Shown: positions 33,368 through 44,166, numbered from the stretch's first letter. The stretch: 64,000 nt of DNA from Umezawaea sp049997955 (GCA_049997955.1 JAEBDY010000002.1:617478-681477), one strand, 5' to 3'. Numbers and translations are program-made. Notes: a model not told the origin generated them from the letters alone.

Positions 33368-33389
33368 ATCGGAAGGACATCCTGGACCC

Positions 33390-34166
33390 GTGACGACACC
33401 GAAGTCCGTCGCGGGGCGACTGTTCACGCTGCTGAACGTCTTCTCCGAGCAACGACCATCGGCCAACCTGTCCGAGCTGAGCCGCAGCGCCGGCCTGGCT
33501 CTGAGCACCACGCACCGGCTGGTGAACGAGCTGGTGGAGTGGGGTGCGCTGGACCGCGACGACGAGGGTCGCTACCACGTCGGGCTGCGGCTGTTCGAGC
33601 TCGCCGCCCTGTCGCCGGGCAGCCTGGGGCTGCGGGAGCGCGCCCTGCCGTTCCTGGAGGACCTGTACGAGGTCACGCACCAGAACGTGCAGCTGGCGGT
33701 CAGGGACGGGCTGGAGGCCGTGTACGTCGAGCGCATCTCGGCGCACAACGCGGTCAACGTGGTCACCCGGATCGGCAGCAGGCTGCCGGTGCACGCGTCC
33801 GGCGTTGGCCTCGCGATGCTCGCCTACGCGCCGCAGGACGTCCAGGAGCTGGCCCTGCGCAGTCCGCTGCGGAAGTTCACGCCCAAGACGATCTCCACGC
33901 CCGCCGCGCTGCGGGAGAAGCTGGCGAGGGTGCGGCGCGACGGGTACGCGATCAGCAAGGCCCAGATCGAGCTGATCACCCTGTCCGTGGCGGCGCCGAT
34001 CCGCGGAGCGGACGACGGCGTGGTGGCGGCGGTGTCCATCGTGGTGCCGCGGGAGGTCAACGCGGCCGGTTTGGTGCCCGCCGTGCGCACGGCGGCTCGG
34101 GGCATCTCCCGTGCGCTGGGGGCTCCCAGCGCCCTGCGCTCGACGGCGCGCGAGACCTCCGGCTGA
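33390..34166 (+). CDS. IclR-family regulator of the pobA-pcaK operon
   Basis: A 258-residue IclR protein. The N-terminal winged helix is visible (AGRLFTLLNVFSEQRPSANL, then LSTTHRLVNELVEWGALD), with a C-terminal effector domain (VQLAVRDGLEAVYVERISA, PVHASGVGLAMLAYAP). It starts at GTG 33390 with a weak, distant GGAAGGA, so it may be nearly leaderless. It is divergent from pobA with 64 bp between them. PobR/PcaR proteins of this family control 4-hydroxybenzoate genes in response to the aromatic acid, so the target assignment is strong by context. Confidence 0.88.
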   Translation: MTTPKSVAGRLFTLLNVFSEQRPSANLSELSRSAGLALSTTHRLVNELVEWGALDRDDEGRYHVGLRLFELAALSPGSLGLRERALPFLEDLYEVTHQNVQLAVRDGLEAVYVERISAHNAVNVVTRIGSRLPVHASGVGLAMLAYAPQDVQELALRSPLRKFTPKTISTPAALREKLARVRRDGYAISKAQIELITLSVAAPIRGADDGVVAAVSIVVPREVNAAGLVPAVRTAARGISRALGAPSALRSTARETSG

Positions 34167-34279
34167 CGTTGCCGGCGGTGTTGCGCTGTCGGGGAGTTCC
34201 CCACTCGGACGGCGGTGGGTGACCGCCCGGCCGCCGTACCGGGTGGTGGTTCGGGTAGATGCTCCCTCACCCGAAACGC

Positions 34280-34317
34280 CAGAAGGGCCGCTCCCGTTCA
34301 CGGGAGCGGCCCTTCTG
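34280..34317. terminator. Bidirectional terminator between the IclR gene and atpD
   Basis: CAGAAGGGCCGCTCCCG (34280-34296) and CGGGAGCGGCCCTTCTG (34301-34317) form a perfect 17-bp stem with a TTCA loop. It sits between two converging genes, so it should terminate both the IclR transcript and the main atp transcript, ending the latter at atpD. Confidence 0.85.
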
Positions 34318-34327
34318 ACTTGGATCT

Positions 34328-35758
<1,431 letters not shown>

Positions 35759-35759
35759 G

Positions 35760-36671
35760 TCACTCATCACTTCCTGCGCCACCGGTAAGCGCGGAGGCGC
35801 CACCGACGATCTCGCTGATCTCCTGGGTGATCTGGGCCTGACGGGCCGCGTTCGCCTGCCTGCTGAGCGTCTTGACGAGCTCGCTCGCGTTGTCCGTCGC
35901 GGCCTTCATCGCCGTCCGCCGCGCGGCCGACTCGGAAGCCGCCGATTCCAGCAGAGCGGAGAACAGCCGCGTCTTGACGTACTTCGGCAGCAGCGCGCCG
36001 AGCAGTGCGTCGGCGTCCGGCTCGAAGTCGTAGATCGCCACCGGACCGGTCGGACGGGCGTCGTACTCGATGTCCATCGGCGCGATCCGCTTGGCGACCG
36101 GGTTCTGGCTCAGCATGGACTTGAACTCGGTGTAGACGACGTGGATCTCGTCGACCCCGCCGATTTCACCTTCCACGCCCGCCAGGAACGTCTTGACGAC
36201 CTCTTCGCCCGCCTCGGCGGCGTTGACGTAGAGCGGCAACTGGGAGAAGCCGGTCCACGCCTGCTCGACCTCGCGCCTGCGGAACTTGAAGTAGCCGACG
36301 GCCTTGCGGCCGAGGGCGTACAGCACCGGCTCCTTGCCCTCCGAACGCAGGAGGGCGATCAGCTCCTCCGCGGCCTTGAGCACGTTGGAGTTGTAGCCAC
36401 CGCACATGCCCTTGTCGCTGGTGACGACCAGGACTGCGGCGCGCTTGGGGTTCTCGCGCTCGACCAGCAGCGGGTGGTCCAGGTTCGTTGAGGCCTCGGC
36501 CAACGCGGAGAGCACGTTAGTGATCTCGTCCGCGTAGGGGCGCGAGGCCGCGACCCTTCCCTGCGCCTTGGCGAGACGCGACGTGGCGATGAGCTCGTAC
36601 GCCTTCGTGATCTTCTTGGTCGAGTTGACCGTGCGGATCCGTTGGCGCAGCTCGCGAATCTGTGCGGCCAT
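35760..36671 (-). CDS. atpG: F1Fo-ATP synthase subunit gamma
   Basis: The rotor shaft subunit, 303 residues. It has the N-terminal coiled coil (IRELRQRIRTVNSTKKITKA), a central Rossmann-like part (VTSDKGMCGGYNSNVLKAAE) and the C-terminal helix (RRTAMKAATDNASELVKTLS, then NAARQAQITQEISEIVGGA). It is slightly longer than the E. coli subunit, as is normal in actinobacteria. It lies 8 bp after atpA and its stop lies at the start of atpD. Confidence 0.96.
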   Translation of the reverse strand: MAAQIRELRQRIRTVNSTKKITKAYELIATSRLAKAQGRVAASRPYADEITNVLSALAEASTNLDHPLLVERENPKRAAVLVVTSDKGMCGGYNSNVLKAAEELIALLRSEGKEPVLYALGRKAVGYFKFRRREVEQAWTGFSQLPLYVNAAEAGEEVVKTFLAGVEGEIGGVDEIHVVYTEFKSMLSQNPVAKRIAPMDIEYDARPTGPVAIYDFEPDADALLGALLPKYVKTRLFSALLESAASESAARRTAMKAATDNASELVKTLSRQANAARQAQITQEISEIVGGASALTGGAGSDE

Positions 36672-36679
36672 GGCCTACG

Positions 36680-38326
36680 TCACTTCTCCGCCGGAGCGGG
36701 TCGGTTGACCTTCACCGACTCGTGTCCGACCTTGTCAGCGTCCATCGCCTTGGCGTGCGACTCGGGAACGACCGAGGAACCGTCCGTGGCGCTGAACTGC
36801 TGCTTGAACGCGTTGACGGAGTCAACGATGGCCTGCTTGGCGTCCTCGGGCAACTTCTTCGTCTCGCGAATGCCCGAGAGGATGTCGCCGCCGTTGCGCC
36901 GCAGGTACTCCAGGTACTCGGCCTCGAAGCGGCGGATGTCGCCGACCGGGACGGAGTCCAGGTAGCCCTTGGTGCCGAGGAAGATCGAGACGACCTGCTC
37001 CTCGACGGGCACCGGGGAGTACTGGCCCTGCTTGAGCAGCTCCACCAGACGGCCACCGCGGTCCAGCTGGGCGCGCGACGCCGGGTCGAGGTCCGAGGCG
37101 AAGGCGGAGAACGCCTCCAGCTCGCGGAACTGCGACAGGTCGAGGCGCAGCGAACCGGACACGTCCTTCATGGCCTTGATCTGCGCGGAGCCACCGACGC
37201 GGGAAACCGAGATGCCCACGTTGACGGCCGGACGCACACCGGCGTTGAAGAGGTCCGACTCCAGGAAGCACTGGCCGTCGGTGATCGAGATGACGTTGGT
37301 CGGGATGTACGCCGACACGTCGTTCGCCTTGGTCTCGATGATCGGGAGACCCGTCATCGAGCCCGCGCCCATCTCGTCCGACAGCTTCGCGCAACGCTCG
37401 AGGAGGCGCGAGTGCAAGTAGAAGACGTCGCCGGGGTAGGCCTCGCGGCCCGGCGGGCGGCGCAGCAGCAGGGAGATGGCGCGGTACGCCTCAGCCTGCT
37501 TGGTCAGGTCGTCGAACACGATCAGGACGTGCTTGCCCTGGTACATCCAGTGCTGGCCGATGGCCGAGCCGACGTACGGGGCCAGCCACTTGAAGCCCGC
37601 GGAGTCGGAAGCCGGAGCCGCGACGATCGTCGTGTACTCCAGTGCGCCCGCCTCCTCCAGCGCGGCCTTGACGCCCGCGATGGTGGAGCCCTTCTGACCG
37701 ATGGCGACGTAGACGCAGCGGACCTGCTGCTTCGGGTCGCCCGAGTCCCAGGCCTTCTTCTGGTTGATGATCGTGTCGATGCAGACCGCGGTCTTGCCGG
37801 TCTTGCGGTCGCCGATGATCAGCTGGCGCTGGCCGCGGCCGATGGGGGTCATGGCGTCGATCGCCTTGATGCCCGTCTGCATCGGCTCGGCGACCGGCTG
37901 GCGCTGGAGCACCGACGCGGCCTGGAGTTCCAGGGCGCGGTTGTCGTCGGCGACGATGTCGCCGAGACCGTCGATGGGGGCGCCGAGCGGGTTCACCACG
38001 CGGCCGAGGAAGCCGTCGCCGACGGGCACGGAGAGCACCGTGCCGGTCCGCTTGACCTCCTGGCCTTCTTCGATCTTGTCGAAGTCACCGAGGATGACCG
38101 CACCGATGGTGCGCACTTCGAGGCTCAGCGCTACTCCGAGAACCCCGCCGGGGAATTCCAGGATCTCGTTCGTCATCGCACCGGGCAGGCCTTCGACGAT
38201 GGCGATGCCGTCGTAGGTCTCGGCAACGACACCGACCTCTTCCCGGTTGACCTCCGGGGAGTAGCTCGAGACGTACTTCTCGATCGCACTGCGGATCTCG
38301 TCCGACGAGATCGTCAGCTCCGCCAT
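36680..38326 (-). CDS. atpA: F1Fo-ATP synthase subunit alpha
   Basis: The 548-residue non-catalytic nucleotide-binding subunit. The P-loop is in LIIGDRKTGKTAVCIDTI, preceded by GIKAIDAMTPIGRGQRQ. The Walker B-like strand is HVLIVFDDLTKQAEAYR, and SVSRVGGSAQIKAMK is also present. The C-terminal tail is extended (~30 residues beyond E. coli, ending VKVNRPAPAEK). Mycobacterial alpha subunits also carry such a tail, which there limits ATP hydrolysis. Whether this tail does the same is not known. Confidence 0.96.
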   Translation of the reverse strand: MAELTISSDEIRSAIEKYVSSYSPEVNREEVGVVAETYDGIAIVEGLPGAMTNEILEFPGGVLGVALSLEVRTIGAVILGDFDKIEEGQEVKRTGTVLSVPVGDGFLGRVVNPLGAPIDGLGDIVADDNRALELQAASVLQRQPVAEPMQTGIKAIDAMTPIGRGQRQLIIGDRKTGKTAVCIDTIINQKKAWDSGDPKQQVRCVYVAIGQKGSTIAGVKAALEEAGALEYTTIVAAPASDSAGFKWLAPYVGSAIGQHWMYQGKHVLIVFDDLTKQAEAYRAISLLLRRPPGREAYPGDVFYLHSRLLERCAKLSDEMGAGSMTGLPIIETKANDVSAYIPTNVISITDGQCFLESDLFNAGVRPAVNVGISVSRVGGSAQIKAMKDVSGSLRLDLSQFRELEAFSAFASDLDPASRAQLDRGGRLVELLKQGQYSPVPVEEQVVSIFLGTKGYLDSVPVGDIRRFEAEYLEYLRRNGGDILSGIRETKKLPEDAKQAIVDSVNAFKQQFSATDGSSVVPESHAKAMDADKVGHESVKVNRPAPAEK

Positions 38327-38391
38327 GTCGTTCCTGCTCTCACTTCGTTCAAGGGAAAGGGGCTTGGTGAAGCCGCGGTTCCGGTTTTTGG

Positions 38392-39219
38392 TCAGCCGGC
38401 GAGGTCGCGGCGGAGTGCCGCCAACCGACCAGCCACGCTTCCGTCGATGACCTCGTCGCCGATCTTGATCAGCAGGCCACCGGCGAGCGAGGCGTCAACC
38501 TCGACGTGCAGTGCGATCGGTCGTGAGTAGATCCTGGTCAGGGTCGCCGAAAGGCGCTCCTGCTGCTCCGCGCTCAGCTCGATCGCGGAGCGGATGTGGG
38601 CCACCGAGCGCTCACGGCGCTTGGCCGCGAGGTCGGCGAGCCGCATCAACCCGTCGACGACGTGCGAACCGCGGGGCTCCCGCACCAGCTGGTCGACCAG
38701 CGTCTTGGTGACGGGTTCGACCTTGCCCGCGAGCAGGCTGTCGACGAGCGCGACCTTGCGGCTCGCTTCGACCGAGTGGTCGGACAGCAGGAGTTCGAGG
38801 TCCTGCGACCCGGCGACGATGCGGCCGAGCCGGAACAGCTCGTCCTCCACGCCGTCGAGGCGGTTGTCCCGCTCGGCGCGGACCATCAGCGCGGTCTGGG
38901 CGAGCGACTCGATGCCGTCGACCAGCTCGCGCGGGCTCGACCACTTCGAGGTGACCACCGCGACGAGGACCTGGAGGGTCCCGGCGGAGACCTGGCCGGA
39001 CAGCAGGCCCTTCACGAGCTGCTCTCGGCCCGCGCGGTCGGACGAGGAGTCGCCGAGCGCGCGCCGCAGCTGCGGCTGCGCGGTGAGCAGGCTCACCACG
39101 GAGAAGAGTTCTTCCCCGAGGGTCGACAGCTCGTCGGCGACGGTGGTGGCGTCGACGAGTTCGAGCAACCGCAGTTCAGCGGCCGCCAGAGCCTCTCGAC
39201 TCGCTGCGTGGAACGTCAT
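38392..39219 (-). CDS. atpH: F1Fo-ATP synthase subunit delta
   Basis: A 275-residue delta subunit starting at ATG 39219 (GAGGACGCCG upstream). It has an N-terminal helical bundle (AASREALAAAELRLLELVDA) and the OSCP C-terminal signature (LHVEVDASLAGGLLIKIGDEV). Length is about 100 residues above E. coli delta, the usual size in actinobacteria. It is 10 bp after atpF and 65 bp before atpA. Confidence 0.95.
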   Translation of the reverse strand: MTFHAASREALAAAELRLLELVDATTVADELSTLGEELFSVVSLLTAQPQLRRALGDSSSDRAGREQLVKGLLSGQVSAGTLQVLVAVVTSKWSSPRELVDGIESLAQTALMVRAERDNRLDGVEDELFRLGRIVAGSQDLELLLSDHSVEASRKVALVDSLLAGKVEPVTKTLVDQLVREPRGSHVVDGLMRLADLAAKRRERSVAHIRSAIELSAEQQERLSATLTRIYSRPIALHVEVDASLAGGLLIKIGDEVIDGSVAGRLAALRRDLAG

Positions 39220-39229
39220 CGGCGTCCTC

Positions 39230-39775
39230 TTACTTGCTTGCCGGCGCCGTTGCGGCGTCCAGCTCGTTGAGGAAGCGGTCGACGGTGCCGCGGCGACGGG
39301 CTTCGTCCTCCAGTGCCTCGCCCACCACCTTGCCCGCCAGCTGCACGGCGACCTTGCCGAGGTCGGCGCGGAGTTCCGCGACGATCTGGGCGCGCTGCGC
39401 GTCCAACTGGTGCTGGCCCTGCGCGACGATCCGCGCGGACTCGGCCTGGGCCTGCTCGCGCAGCTCCTCGATGATCTGCGTGCCTTCGGCGCGCGCGTCG
39501 TCGCGGATGCGGGCGGCCTCGGCGCGAGCCTCGGCCAACTGCGCCCGGTAGTCGTCGAGCGCCTTCTGAGCCTCGGCTTGCGCCTGCTCCGCTCGTTCGA
39601 TGCCGCCCTCGATCTTCGCGGCACGCTCGGAATACAGCGTCTCGAACCGCGGGCTCACGAACTTCTTGATGATCCAGTACAGGATGGCGAAGGCGACCAG
39701 TCCGAGGATGATCTCGGACGTGTGCGGGAGCAGCGGGTTGAGCTCGCCCTCAGCCGCCAAGATCGAGGTGTTCAT
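39230..39775 (-). CDS. atpF: F1Fo-ATP synthase subunit b
   Basis: The 181-residue peripheral stalk subunit. One N-terminal transmembrane helix (SEIILGLVAFAILYWIIKKF) is followed by a long charged alpha-helix (GGIERAEQAQAEAQKALDDY onward) that dimerises and contacts delta. It lies between atpE and atpH in the standard order. Confidence 0.95.
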   Translation of the reverse strand: MNTSILAAEGELNPLLPHTSEIILGLVAFAILYWIIKKFVSPRFETLYSERAAKIEGGIERAEQAQAEAQKALDDYRAQLAEARAEAARIRDDARAEGTQIIEELREQAQAESARIVAQGQHQLDAQRAQIVAELRADLGKVAVQLAGKVVGEALEDEARRRGTVDRFLNELDAATAPASK

Positions 39776-39803
39776 GACGTCTCCCTACGCGATCGGACGG
39801 AAC

Positions 39804-40043
39804 TCAGGCCGAGGCGAGGAAGAAGAGCACCAGGCCGATGAGCGCCAGGACCTCGACGAGGACGAAGGTCGTCCAGGCGATGCTCATCAGGGGGCCGCGG
39901 GCCTCCGGCTGACGGGCGGTGCCGTTGATGACAGCGGCCCAGATCATTCCCACGCCGATGCTGGCGCCGATGGCGCCGAGGCCGTAACCGATCAGCGCGA
40001 GGCCGGGGTTGATGTCCACAGCCTGTGCAAGAACCATGCTCAC
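39804..40043 (-). CDS. atpE: F1Fo-ATP synthase subunit c
   Basis: A 79-residue hairpin of two membrane helices with the polar loop NGTARQPEARG and the proton-binding carboxylate Glu64 in TTFVLVEVLALIGLVLFF. It forms the c-ring of the rotor. The glycine-rich helix 1 (GLGAIGASIGVGM) is typical, and the residues indicate proton rather than sodium use. Confidence 0.96.
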   Translation of the reverse strand: MSMVLAQAVDINPGLALIGYGLGAIGASIGVGMIWAAVINGTARQPEARGPLMSIAWTTFVLVEVLALIGLVLFFLASA

Positions 40044-40104
40044 TTGAGTTTCCCTTTCGAACTCGTCCCGCAGACGCTACGGAACGGGGGCTTGTCGTTG
40101 TTCC

Positions 40105-40887
40105 TCAGTGGTCTGAAGCCAGCGCCATGCCGATGTAACCGGCAGACAACAGCGCAAAGATGTAGGCCTGGATGACCTGGACCAGCGCCTCGAGAAAAGT
40201 CATCGCGATGGCGAAGGCGAAGGAAAGCAGGGAGACGGGCTTCAACCACACGCCTGCTTCGAGCAGGAGGTACTCACCGGCCAGGGTGAACACCAACAAG
40301 ATGAGGTGCCCGGCGAACATCGCGGCGAACACTCGGATCGCCAGCGTGATCGGGTTCATGATGAACTTCGAGAAGAACTCGATCGGCACGAGCAGCAGGT
40401 ACACCGCCTTGGGTGCGCCAGGCGGGAAGAGCTGGTTCTTCAGGTATCCGCGGAAACCGTGCCGCTTGAACCCGACGAAGTGGTACACGGGGTAGACCAC
40501 GAACAGGGAAAGCGCGAGCGGGAACCCGATGTGCGACATCGTCGGGAACTGGATCAGCGGGATGATTCCGAAGATGTTGTTCACGAGAACGAAGGTGAAC
40601 AACGAGAGGATCAGGGGCACGAACGGCTTGTAGTCGTGACTGCCGATCTGCTCCCTGGCGATCGTGTTCCGGCCCATGTCGTACACCGACTCGGCGATGA
40701 ACTGGAACCTGCTCGGCACGAGCTTGAAACTGCGCGTCGCGAGGATGAAGAACACCGCGATGATGACGACCGAGAGAACGATCAGCACCATCGGCTTGGT
40801 GACACCACCGACGATCGGTGGCAAGAAGAAATCCTTCGCGCCTGGGGGAACGAACGTTCCGCCCTCGGCCAGCGCCAGCTCGCTCAC
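40105..40887 (-). CDS. atpB: F1Fo-ATP synthase subunit a
   Basis: The 260-residue proton-channel subunit. The essential arginine lies in the MNPITLAIRVFAAMFAGHL helix, and the C-terminal helix FLEALVQVIQAYIFALLSAGY carries the family's Glu/Gln pattern. It starts the core atp set, followed by atpE after 61 bp. The 188-bp gap upstream, before atpI, probably holds a promoter, but none was convincing. Confidence 0.95.
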   Translation of the reverse strand: MSELALAEGGTFVPPGAKDFFLPPIVGGVTKPMVLIVLSVVIIAVFFILATRSFKLVPSRFQFIAESVYDMGRNTIAREQIGSHDYKPFVPLILSLFTFVLVNNIFGIIPLIQFPTMSHIGFPLALSLFVVYPVYHFVGFKRHGFRGYLKNQLFPPGAPKAVYLLLVPIEFFSKFIMNPITLAIRVFAAMFAGHLILLVFTLAGEYLLLEAGVWLKPVSLLSFAFAIAMTFLEALVQVIQAYIFALLSAGYIGMALASDH

Positions 40888-41075
40888 TGGGCTCCTTCCG
40901 GTTCTCCCGGCCGGCGTTCACTCCGCCGGGGGAATCGTCACAATCGGGACTTAACATACCTTACAGACAGCGAGTATCCTGCTCGCAGCAACCCCTTCGG
41001 CCTGGGCCGGACATGGGGTCGGGTAGCTGTGGGAGCACCCTAGCAACCCGCCAGCAATACCGGACAGGCGTACGG

Positions 41076-41528
41076 CTAAGCCTGTCCGTCAGCTGTATCG
41101 GGAATCACATACGGCATCCTCGTCTTCGTCGCGGCCCGCGCTTCGACAGCGGCCGCGACCACGATCGTCGCCACCATCGTGATGCCCACCGACCGCAGGT
41201 GGAACACGTCGAAGTTGCGCACGACCGACATCACGATGAACAACAGGACCATCTTCACCATGAACCCGCCGAAGGCCGCGGCCATCATGCGGTTCACGTC
41301 CAGCGCCGCCGTCCTGCGCATGAGCAGCAGGGTCGCGATCGACAGGACGCTGATGACCAGACCGCCGACCAGCGCGCCCAGCGCGCCGCTCGGCCCGTAC
41401 AACACACCGAAGACCAGGACGCCGAGCCCCACGGTGGCCAGCATCGGCACGACCGCGGCCCGCATCATCGCGTTCGCGACGCGCAGCAGGACGCCCTCGT
41501 GAGTCAGATCTTCGCTGGTCTCGCTCAT
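41076..41528 (-). CDS. atpI: AtpI-like membrane protein of the ATP synthase locus
   Basis: A 150-residue protein with about four hydrophobic helices (VVPMLATVGLGVLVFGVLYG, ALVGGLVISVLSIATLLLMR and others). It sits directly upstream of atpB, where actinobacteria carry an atpI-like gene (the position of Rv1303 in M. tuberculosis). AtpI proteins help c-ring assembly or ion supply. The assignment rests on position and topology more than on sequence motifs. Confidence 0.75.
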   Translation of the reverse strand: MSETSEDLTHEGVLLRVANAMMRAAVVPMLATVGLGVLVFGVLYGPSGALGALVGGLVISVLSIATLLLMRRTAALDVNRMMAAAFGGFMVKMVLLFIVMSVVRNFDVFHLRSVGITMVATIVVAAAVEARAATKTRMPYVIPDTADGQA

Positions 41529-41645
41529 GCCTTCGAGTGTAAGAGGTCCGATTTCCGCAGCTCGCGCAGGTACTGATCAGGGCATCCGAGGAAACTCGGC
41601 GATGAACTCACCATGAACGTTCGGCGAGGCCGCGGTGGAACTCGT

Positions 41646-42224
41646 TCAGACCAGCCGGTCCAGGCCCAGGTCGACCGCGAACGGCTCGGCGGCACGGAAA
41701 CCGCCTGTCACGGCGGGTGCCTCCCGGTAGCCGAGCCCGCCCGCCAGGGAGCGGACGACCAGGGACACCGGCGCCGTGATGTCGACCGTCCAGTAGTGCG
41801 GGATCCCGGCGTCGGCGTATTCGCCGCGCTTCACCACGGTGTCGGTGCGCCGCGAGTCGGGCACGACGATCTCGACCACCACGACGACCTCAGAGGCGCG
41901 GAGCATCCCGCCCTCGACGCGCAACCGCTGCCGGGCCTCGCGGCGCGCGACGACCAGGTCAGGACGGCGCGAGGAGCCCGGCTGACCCGCGGGCACGAGT
42001 TCGAGGTCGACGTCCACGAACTGGACGACCATCAGCTGGTCCGGCAGCTGCGGGCGCAACTGCCGGTACAGCTCGGCCGAGGCGAGGTTGTGGTCGGGCG
42101 TGGGGCCAGGCGACATCAGCAGGCGGCCTTCGAGCAGTTCGGTGTACCCCGACTCGAGCTCGCCGAGCGCCGCGTACTCGGCGACGGTGAGCAGGTGGCG
42201 CGGCGGAACCGGGAGCACTGCCAT
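41646..42224 (-). CDS. Uma2-family (DUF820) putative restriction-endonuclease-fold protein
   Basis: A 192-residue protein of the Uma2 family: an N-terminal LTVAEYAALGELESGYTELLEGRLLMSP and a PD-(D/E)XK-like core, with an acidic strand (RRPDLVVARRE) followed by VVVVEIVVPDSRRTDTVVKR. The lysine-bearing element and the E-X-V-P-S/D motif fit the family. These genes are very common in actinomycetes and cyanobacteria, but their role is unknown. It is an insertion between wecA and atpI relative to mycobacterial gene order. Confidence 0.85.
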   Translation of the reverse strand: MAVLPVPPRHLLTVAEYAALGELESGYTELLEGRLLMSPGPTPDHNLASAELYRQLRPQLPDQLMVVQFVDVDLELVPAGQPGSSRRPDLVVARREARQRLRVEGGMLRASEVVVVVEIVVPDSRRTDTVVKRGEYADAGIPHYWTVDITAPVSLVVRSLAGGLGYREAPAVTGGFRAAEPFAVDLGLDRLV

Positions 42225-42247
42225 GCGATCCAGTCATACCAGACCGG

Positions 42248-43414
42248 TCACTGCCCGCGGCGGACCTCGCGCAGCCTCGGGACCGCGCTCACGAACAGCG
42301 CCACCAGCAGGCCCAGGCCGAAGCACCAGGCGACGACGCGGACGTCGAACAGGGTCAGCGCCACCGCGCCGAACGCGAGCACACCGGCCCACAGGTAGAT
42401 GAGCAGCACGGCCCGGCGCTGCGAGTGGCCGATCTCCAGCAGGCGGTGGTGCAGGTGCATCTTGTCGGCCGAGAACGGGCTCTCGCCGCGTCGGGTGCGG
42501 CGGACGACGGCCATCATCAGGTCGAGCAGCGGGACGAAGAGGACGGCGGCGACGACCAGCAGCGGCGACAGCAGGGCGAGCAGGTCGGGGGCGCCGAGGC
42601 TGGCGTAGTTCAGCTTGCCGGACGCCGACGTGGTCGCGGCGGCGAGCATGAGGCCGATCAGCATCGAGCCCGAATCGCCCATGAAGATGCGCGCCGGGTT
42701 GAAGTTGTGCGGCAGGAAACCGAGGCAGGCGCCCGCGAGCGTGGCGGCGATCAGGGCGGGCGGGTACGCGCCGACGTCACCCTGGTTCTTCGCGAGCAGA
42801 CCGATGGAGAACGCGCACGTGGCGACGGCGGCGATGAGGCCGATGCCCGCGGCGAGGCCGTCCAGGCCGTCGACGAAGTTCATCGCGTTCACCATCGTCA
42901 CCGCGAGCAGCACGCTCAGCAGCGCGCCCTGGTTCTGGTCGAGCGAGAGCAGCGAGCCGGTGCCCGCGCCGTTGTCGCCCCACGGCACCCAGAACACCAG
43001 CCACTGCAGGCCGAACAGCACCAGCAGGCCCGCGGCGGTGACCTGTCCCGCGAGCTTGGTGAGGGAGTCGAGTTCGAAGCGGTCGTCGAGCACGCCGACC
43101 AGGACGATCACGCCGCCGCCGACGATCACGGCGTACGGGTCGTTGGAGAAGTCGAACGCGGAGCGCAGCACCGGGAGCTGGTGCGCCAGCAGCATGCCGC
43201 CGAGGACGCCGCCGTAGATGGCGAGGCCGCCCATGCGGGGCATGGGCTTGACGTGCACGTCGCGTTGCCGGGGGTAGGCCACGGCGCCGATCTTGAAGGC
43301 GAACACGCGGACCAGTCCGACGAGCAGGAAGGTGACCACCGCGGCCGTCAGGGCGACGAGAAGGTACTCCCGCACGGGGAGGACGGTGGAGGCGGAGGCA
43401 GGAAGCTGGCCCAC
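42248..43414 (-). CDS. wecA: Undecaprenyl-phosphate GlcNAc-1-phosphate transferase (WecA/Rfe)
   Basis: A 388-residue polytopic membrane enzyme (about 11 helices) of the MraY/WecA family. It has the Asp-rich site after VGVLDDRFELD, the NFVDGLDGLAAGI motif, the FMGDSGSMLIGL motif and the HLHHRLLEIGHSQRR loop. It transfers GlcNAc-1-phosphate to decaprenyl/undecaprenyl phosphate, starting arabinogalactan or another cell-wall polymer. It keeps the conserved place between sua5 and the atp genes. Confidence 0.92.
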   Translation of the reverse strand: MGQLPASASTVLPVREYLLVALTAAVVTFLLVGLVRVFAFKIGAVAYPRQRDVHVKPMPRMGGLAIYGGVLGGMLLAHQLPVLRSAFDFSNDPYAVIVGGGVIVLVGVLDDRFELDSLTKLAGQVTAAGLLVLFGLQWLVFWVPWGDNGAGTGSLLSLDQNQGALLSVLLAVTMVNAMNFVDGLDGLAAGIGLIAAVATCAFSIGLLAKNQGDVGAYPPALIAATLAGACLGFLPHNFNPARIFMGDSGSMLIGLMLAAATTSASGKLNYASLGAPDLLALLSPLLVVAAVLFVPLLDLMMAVVRRTRRGESPFSADKMHLHHRLLEIGHSQRRAVLLIYLWAGVLAFGAVALTLFDVRVVAWCFGLGLLVALFVSAVPRLREVRRGQ

Positions 43415-43494
43415 GGCTGGAGGCTAACCCCTCGGTGAGGCCGGGTGAGCGGCGTTGGGTGCTGGTGCCACCGTACTCGCAAGACCAAGATCCA

Positions 43495-44145
43495 CTAGTG
43501 GGCGACCTCGACTTCCAGCCCCAGCACCTCGGACACCTCGGACACGGGTACCGCGCCCTCGCGCAGCACGACCGCCTCGGGGCCGGTCAGGTCGACGATC
43601 GTCGACGCCACGTTCTCGCCCGACTCGCCGCCGTCCAGGTACACCGACACGGACTCGCCGAGCTGGTCGCGGGCTTCCCACGCGGTCGACGCGGGCGCGA
43701 ACCCGCTCTTGTTCGCGCTCGACACGGCCATCGGCCCGACCTCGCGCAGCAGCTCCAGCGCGACCGGGTGCAGCGGCATGCGCAGCATCACGGTGCCCCT
43801 GGTCCGGCCGAGGTCCCACGACAGCGACGGCGCGTGCGGCAGCACGAGCGACAGCCCGCCCGGCCAGAACGCCTCGATCAGCGCGCGCGCCTGCCGGGGC
43901 ACGCTCAGCACCAGGCCGTCGATCGTGGTCCAGGACCCGACGAGCACCGGCACGGGCATGTCCGGCCCGCGGCCCTTGGCGGCGAGCAGGGAGCGCACGG
44001 CGGCCGCGTCGAACGCGTCGCAGCCCAATCCGTACACGGTGTCCGTGGGGAGGACCACCAGACGGCCGGAGCGCACCGCGCCCGCGGCCGCGGCGAGGCC
44101 CGCCGCGCGGTTGTTCAGCTCACTGGTGTCGTAGACCGTGCTCAC
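43495..44145 (-). CDS. sua5: L-threonylcarbamoyladenylate synthase (Sua5/YrdC/YwlC family)
   Basis: A 216-residue protein of the YrdC fold: the GRLVVLPTDTVYGLGCDAFD signature, the AAKGRGPDMPVPVLV loop (KxR..PxPVLV), and AVSSANKSGFAPAST. It makes threonylcarbamoyl-AMP for the t6A37 modification of ANN-decoding tRNAs. It lacks the extra Sua5 C-terminal domain, so it is a single-domain YrdC-like form. It is in the conserved prmC-sua5-wecA order, though separated from prmC by two lineage-specific genes. Confidence 0.92.
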   Translation of the reverse strand: MSTVYDTSELNNRAAGLAAAAGAVRSGRLVVLPTDTVYGLGCDAFDAAAVRSLLAAKGRGPDMPVPVLVGSWTTIDGLVLSVPRQARALIEAFWPGGLSLVLPHAPSLSWDLGRTRGTVMLRMPLHPVALELLREVGPMAVSSANKSGFAPASTAWEARDQLGESVSVYLDGGESGENVASTIVDLTGPEAVVLREGAVPVSEVSEVLGLEVEVAH

Positions 44146-44166
44146 CCGGTCCAGCGTAGTGATCCC

